In this document: piece by piece, positions 59,501-64,000 of the stretch
Layout: each line of letters begins with the position of its first letter
Position numbering within the stretch: position 1 is the first letter of the stretch
Assembly (NCBI GenBank): GCA_023238725.1
Contig: CM041531.1
Span: forward strand, 3,696,602 to 3,760,601
Origin: Scortum barcoo
Lineage: Eukaryota; Chordata; Actinopteri; Centrarchiformes; Terapontidae
Direction of reading: 5' to 3'
DNA: 64,000 nucleotides
Made by a program: the position numbers and the translations under genes
The notes under the pieces: generated by a model
The model's database searches: none
What the model saw: the letters and a program-made list of their open reading frames with translations, nothing else
What the model was told of the DNA's origin: nothing

Positions 59501-59849
59501 TGTGTGTGTGTGTGTACATGTATGACAGCAGTGCCTTGTCCACATGTGAGGCCATTATGAGTCCCACTTTGTGCCAGTGTAGCTGTCTGTCACTGTCACA
59601 GCGTGAGAGATCAGACAGGACTCAGAGCGAGACGAATCCTCAGCTTGTGTTTGTATGATTGATTATTGATTAATTAAAATCATCTGTCTCTGAACACAAA
59701 ATCCAGTGTGCTGGAAATATGCAGTGTGTTTTCTGTGAGAGCCTCGAGCTCTTTGGTTCTTACACAAATCTTAACAAATATGTAGTTTTATTTTTGTTTT
59801 ACTATAAATAATATTTTAGTATAAAGGCTTAGTAATTTCCTAAAACAGC

Positions 59850-60085
59850 TGCTCACTGTAGTTTTTATCAAACAAACAGGAGGAAATAGTGCATTTGTCA
59901 GGGACTATTTTCAGCGGCCGATAAATCCACATTTGGTGTTGGTGTTTGGTGTAGTGAGTGTTTGTGGCAGCAGGAAGGTGTGTGTGTGTGTGTGTGACTG
60001 ACTGAAAATAAACCACAGTGTGTGTGTTCGTGGTGTTGAAGGAACAACAGTGAACAACAGTGATCACTGATGAGTTTTTAATCAT
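59850..60085. repeat. Dispersed repeat pair, copy 2
   Basis: Second copy of the element at 32270-32500, same strand, with a longer (TG)n tract and a duplicated GAACAACAGTG. Confidence 0.8.
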
Positions 60086-61643
60086 ATAACAGTGCAGCTC
60101 TAATGGCTCAGAGGAAGAAGAGATATCAGGCTGTGATACACACTTGTTAGTCGATAAATTCACTGTTTGTTTTGGTCTTTTTATGGGATTTGTTGACAGT
60201 AAGAAAAATAATCTAGAATATCACAAGATTTATCCTTTAAAACAGACAAGAAACTGTATGTCCATGTACATTTTATTCATTAACTGAACACGAATGTTTT
60301 CTTAATTAGTGTATGTTTGTTTTTGTGTGTGTTCATGTATGTGAGTGTGAGCTTTAAGTGTCAAAATAATTTAATCTTATGTACTTTCAGTGGAGTTTTA
60401 GTATTACAATATGATCTAAATTAGGTTTTCCAATTTCAAAATAATAATCATTTTATGTTTGACATTTTGGTCTCATCTGAACATCGCCAACAGTCAGAGG
60501 TGTTAAAGACAAGTTCAGGATTTATAATCTAACTTCAGTCAAATACACAGCAGCAGAAAATTGTACTTAAAGTCTCAAAAATATATTTATTATTTTATTC
60601 CTGACTCATGATTGTCCAAGCAGCATCTATTGAGGTGGAGCTCATCTTAACATCTGTAAACATCATTGGAGAGTTTAATCTATAACAATGATTATTTCAT
60701 AAACTGATCCATTGTTTGATGTAGAAATTTTGCCTGTAAAGTAACAAAACACAAATGTAGTCGGGTAAAAAAAAGTACAAGATTTTCCTTTGAAATATAG
60801 GAGTAGAAGTATAAGTAGAATAAAATGGAAATACTCGAGTAAAGTACATCAGATTTGTATTTGAGTAAATGTAGTGTATTTATAATGCGGCTAATAAATC
60901 TCAACATTTACCATGAAACATCGTTTTTTACTGCAACAAAAGTAATTTTACCTGCTTTTCTTCTATATTTTCTTGTTTTAGTTAAATTCATGTTTCACTT
61001 TGTTCTGTTTGAGTTGGATGTGTATTTGCAGACACCCAGTTTCTCCTTTTATGTCCCCTTAAGTAGATTTAAGGTTGTTAAAATCAGCTCATTTCACTCA
61101 GTCTGAGAGCTTCGCAAACACTGTGAATCATCTTTGTGATGTTTTCTCTGTGTGAAATATTCAAACACAAGACTTCTGCACAAACACATCAAATGGAAAT
61201 GGCTGGCTGCAGACATTAATATATGCATGTGTGTATGTTTACATATGTGCTATAAAGACTGTGTGTACTTCATGTCATCGCTTGAGCAGGCTAATCCAAC
61301 AACTTTAATCTCGTCTGTTTAACCTGAAAAGTTGTGTGAGAAATGTTTCCAGCTGCCAACATTCCTCAGCTGGATTCCTCCCAGAATGCATCACCGATAC
61401 AGAGAGTGACCCGTCTGGCTAAAACAGATGCAAATATTTTAGTAGGAGGCTGCGAGTCCTCTGCTGGCAGGCGCTTTAATGCAATATGTGCCCGTAAGAT
61501 GAAGTCACAAACATTGCAACTGTAGTCGACTCCCACTCGCCGGGCAGCACAGACAGGGCATTATGTGGACGAGTACCAGCTGGTACCACGGGCTCCTCAT
61601 CCTCCTCCGGGACTTCATTTGTTGGTGCCTCTGAAATCAGGAC

Positions 61644-61734
61644 ATGGAACTGAAATCGAAGAGCCGACCTGTGGACGTTCTCCTCGGATGCATCGTCGCC
61701 GTCTGCCTTTGTACAGTTTGCCCGGCCGAGAGAC
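61644..61734 (+). CDS. Candidate first coding exon with a signal peptide (partial gene)
   Basis: An ATG with G at -3 and G at +4 opens 30 codons, MELKSKSRPVDVLLGC then IVAVCLCTVCPAER, ending at a strong donor (C|GTGAGT). An in-frame TGA lies just upstream at 61632. The layout is basic N-terminus, hydrophobic core, small residues before a polar stretch, as in a signal peptide or signal anchor. The surrounding 0.3 kb is richer in GC/CpG than the flanks, as a 5' exon would be. No downstream exon was found before the window ends and I do not recognise the gene. It could be chance. Confidence 0.3.
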
Positions 61735-64000
61735 GTGAGTAGAGGTCTGATGTGTGTGGAGGCCGTCATCGTGAGGGCAGGAGAGCAAGGGGGGGGGTGT
61801 GGATGTGAGGCTGAGAGACAGATGATGCTTCCTTTTCTTCCTTTAAAGCAGTGGTACCCAACGTCCTGCTGACCCCCCATGAAAAAACTTTTTTCCTTTA
61901 ATGGTTTTTAATTTGAAGGATTTTTAGAGGCCGGAAGAGGTCAAAGAGTCAAATATTTCAAAAGGAAATGCAGAAAATGTTAACTCAACTCTTTATGTCT
62001 GAAGTTCACTTTTTCTGTGTTATTCCTTCCAATCATCTGGTGATCCTCTCATATTTTGGGGCCCATTAAAGGGATCCTATCACCCCCCGCCCCCCCTACC
62101 GGTTTAAAATCACTGCTGTAAAGGATAGAAAATACAGATAAAAATCTCTTTTTTTAAAGGGTTAATACATGTTTACTCCACACAGACAGTCAGTTTCAGG
62201 AGTTTGTATTTTATACAGCATGAGCAAAAAACACAACATATAGGCAGATTTATAATATATCACATGATAAATCAATAAATGACAACATTAGGATTTAATA
62301 TCAACTCTAAAGGTTTGGTTAAGAGCTTGGCTTAGATCTGTTTATTGTGCAGTTTAAAGAAACAAGCTATAACATGTTTAGCTTTAGAGATGCTGCTGGG
62401 GCTGATTTTGTTATCTTTAAATAGTCAGGCTAGCTGTTTCCCTTTGTTTCCAGTTCTTTATGCTAAGCTAAGCTAACATGCTGCATCTGGTAGCTTCATG
62501 TTTACTGTACAGACACAACAGTTTTCTCATCGAACTCTCCACCTTAAAGTACGACAGATGTGCGTTATTAAACATTGTCCCTGTGTCCTGTGTCAAAATC
62601 TAGTATTAAAACCTTTGTTATATGTATAATTTAATTTATATCAGGCTCATGTGGTGCATAATTAAGATGTAATTAACCAAACAACCACAAAAACAGACAC
62701 TTAGAAAAGCTGTTAGGTAGTTTTACTCCAGTAGAGGAGTACTGGGTGGTCTCTGACACATTATACCAATGGGTAGGAGGTGATGGATTAACAGGGACCC
62801 AACAGCAGATTTTATCTCTGGAGGCCCCAAAACAGATTAATTCAACCATGAAAACAATGCACTTAGCTCAGTTTTACAGTATAATGCTTTAATGTTGGGC
62901 ATAAAGTAGAGATAAAAATACTGGAAAAGTAAGCAAGTGCAATCAGTAAAGTGGAGTTAAAGTCCATAAAGTAAAGTCCTGTGCTCAGTAAAGTGGAGTT
63001 AAAGTCCATAAAGTAAAGTCCTGTGTCAGTAAAGTGTCCCCTGTGTCTGTTGTCCTGTTGTCTGTTCTCTCATCAGATGATTCTTCCTCATCATTCATGT
63101 AAAAGCAGGATTTTACTGTTGGAGTTGGTTGAGGTGGATCATTTTAAACTAGTTTTGTATTTTTGGACTGCAGCTAATGATTCTTTTCATTCTGGATCAA
63201 TCTGCTGATTCTTTTCTCCATTGATCCATTGATTGATTGTTTGCTTTGTTAAAAAGAGTGAAAATAGTGAGAAATGCCGTCACAATGACCCAGAGCCCAA
63301 AGTGACACCTTCACAATAAACCTCAACTTTATTCAGACACATTACAATCATTCACATCATTCAGAGGAAAACAAGAAAATCTGAAACATCTGAAATTATT
63401 TTTTTACATGAAAAAATATTTTAACGATGATCAAACTGTTTTTCACCAATCAATTAACTGATTAATCAGTTAATAAGCTGTACTTTCACATTTTCATGTT
63501 TTGAGGGCAAAAACCTTCATTCGTAAAGTAACTAGTAACTAATACTTATTTAGTTAGTAATAGTAAACAAGTGTAGTGAAGAGAAAAGAACAATATTTCC
63601 ATCTGAAATGTGGTGAGGTAGAAGTATAAGGTGGGCACAAGAAGAAAATACTCAATTTAAGTCCCAAATACTTCAAATAGTAAAAGTACTTAGTTTTACT
63701 CCATGAGTGATGACAGATTTTACAATAAGTCATGAAATGCACTAACAAACACTTGTAATAATCATTATTCATCAGCTTCATCCCCCAAACAATAAGTTAT
63801 AATAAGTTAAATTCACTTAATTGCACTATTCAATACTTGCACCTTGTAATTCAACAGTATTTTTGTATTCTATTGTAAATATTTTAAGTGGTATATTTTA
63901 TTCAGTCGTATTATTTTATTTTACTGCTAAGATCATTATTTAATTTAGTTCTATACCTTCTTTTCTTTTGCACTCATGGCCTCTCTTTCTAAAATATTTT
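61735..64000. other. Right-end spacer
   Basis: Holds a MITE fragment (62430-62510), the 45-bp composite copy 2 (62935-63160), a dispersed repeat (63165-63480) and AGTAAAAGTACTTAGTTTTA-type sequence near 63680. If the candidate exon at 61644-61734 is real, this would be its first intron. Confidence 0.5.
62935..63160. repeat. 45-bp minisatellite plus conserved tail, copy 2
   Basis: Two units and a part of the array seen at 6735-7072, then the same tail (GTGTCCCCTGTGTCTGTTGT, GCAGGATTTTACTGTTGGAG, TTGAGGTGGA). Same orientation as copy 1, with fewer units. Confidence 0.85.

Larger units (their letters stand above)
51860..61640. other. Repeat-rich spacer upstream of drd4
   Basis: No gene recognised over nearly 10 kb. 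It contains a (TG)n tract at 54654-54677, an (AAT)n tract at about 55316-55340, the SINE-like copy at 56310-56570, ACTTTTACTTAAGTAAAG-type fragments at 57780-57950, an (AT)n tract at about 58923-58940 and the dispersed copy at 59850-60085. Confidence 0.55.

Noticed and set aside
61476..61880. A 134-codon minus-strand open frame with an acidic stretch
   Set aside because: It ends in low-complexity G/C runs and lacks splice or domain support; the opposite strand offers a better exon candidate.
1..64000. Search for CRISPR arrays, operons, phage genes or other prokaryotic systems
   Set aside because: All tandem arrays here lack spacer-repeat alternation, and the gene structure is plainly vertebrate.

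Overview
The window reads as vertebrate nuclear DNA, most likely from a percomorph (spiny-rayed) teleost. Genes are split by GT-AG introns. AT-rich spacers are full of CA/TG microsatellites and of short dispersed repeats of fish type, including the motif built around AGTACTTGAGTAAATGTACT. I rebuilt four protein-coding genes exon by exon from conserved protein sequence, splice sites and reading phase. No prokaryotic, viral or CRISPR-like system was seen.

Layout, left to right. (1) 842-12405, minus: jph3, junctophilin-3, five coding exons. It has MORN repeats, a C-terminal membrane anchor and a 15-unit, roughly 10-residue tandem repeat inside the divergent region. Exon 1 as sequenced carries a +1 and a +2 indel that throw about 50 codons out of frame. 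(2) 12406-18962: GC-rich jph3 5' flank, then AT-rich spacer. (3) 18963-25856, minus: psmd13 (26S proteasome lid subunit Rpn9), 13 coding exons, 378 aa. (4) 25857-26309: compact head-to-head promoter. (5) 26310-31542, plus: sirt3, eight coding exons, 322 aa. (6) 31543-37384: convergent sirt3/drd4 spacer with a minisatellite and a TTAA-flanked MITE. (7) 37385-48847, minus: drd4, a D4-type dopamine receptor, four coding exons, 381 aa. (8) 48848-64000: drd4 upstream region with about 2 kb of degenerate TAC/TAT trinucleotide repeat, then repeat-rich DNA with no confident gene. One small candidate first exon encoding a signal peptide lies at 61644-61734 (plus).

The genes do not form a pathway. psmd13 and sirt3 share a promoter region, as their human counterparts do; jph3 and drd4 are neuronal genes on either side. 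The most notable non-gene structure is repetitive. Three copies of a composite element (a 21-bp minisatellite next to a conserved ~70-bp end) lie at 11.3, 34.5 and 47.1 kb. A second composite (45-bp minisatellite plus conserved tail) occurs at 6.7 and 62.9 kb. Many long open frames in the window are artefacts of these arrays, whose period is a multiple of three.
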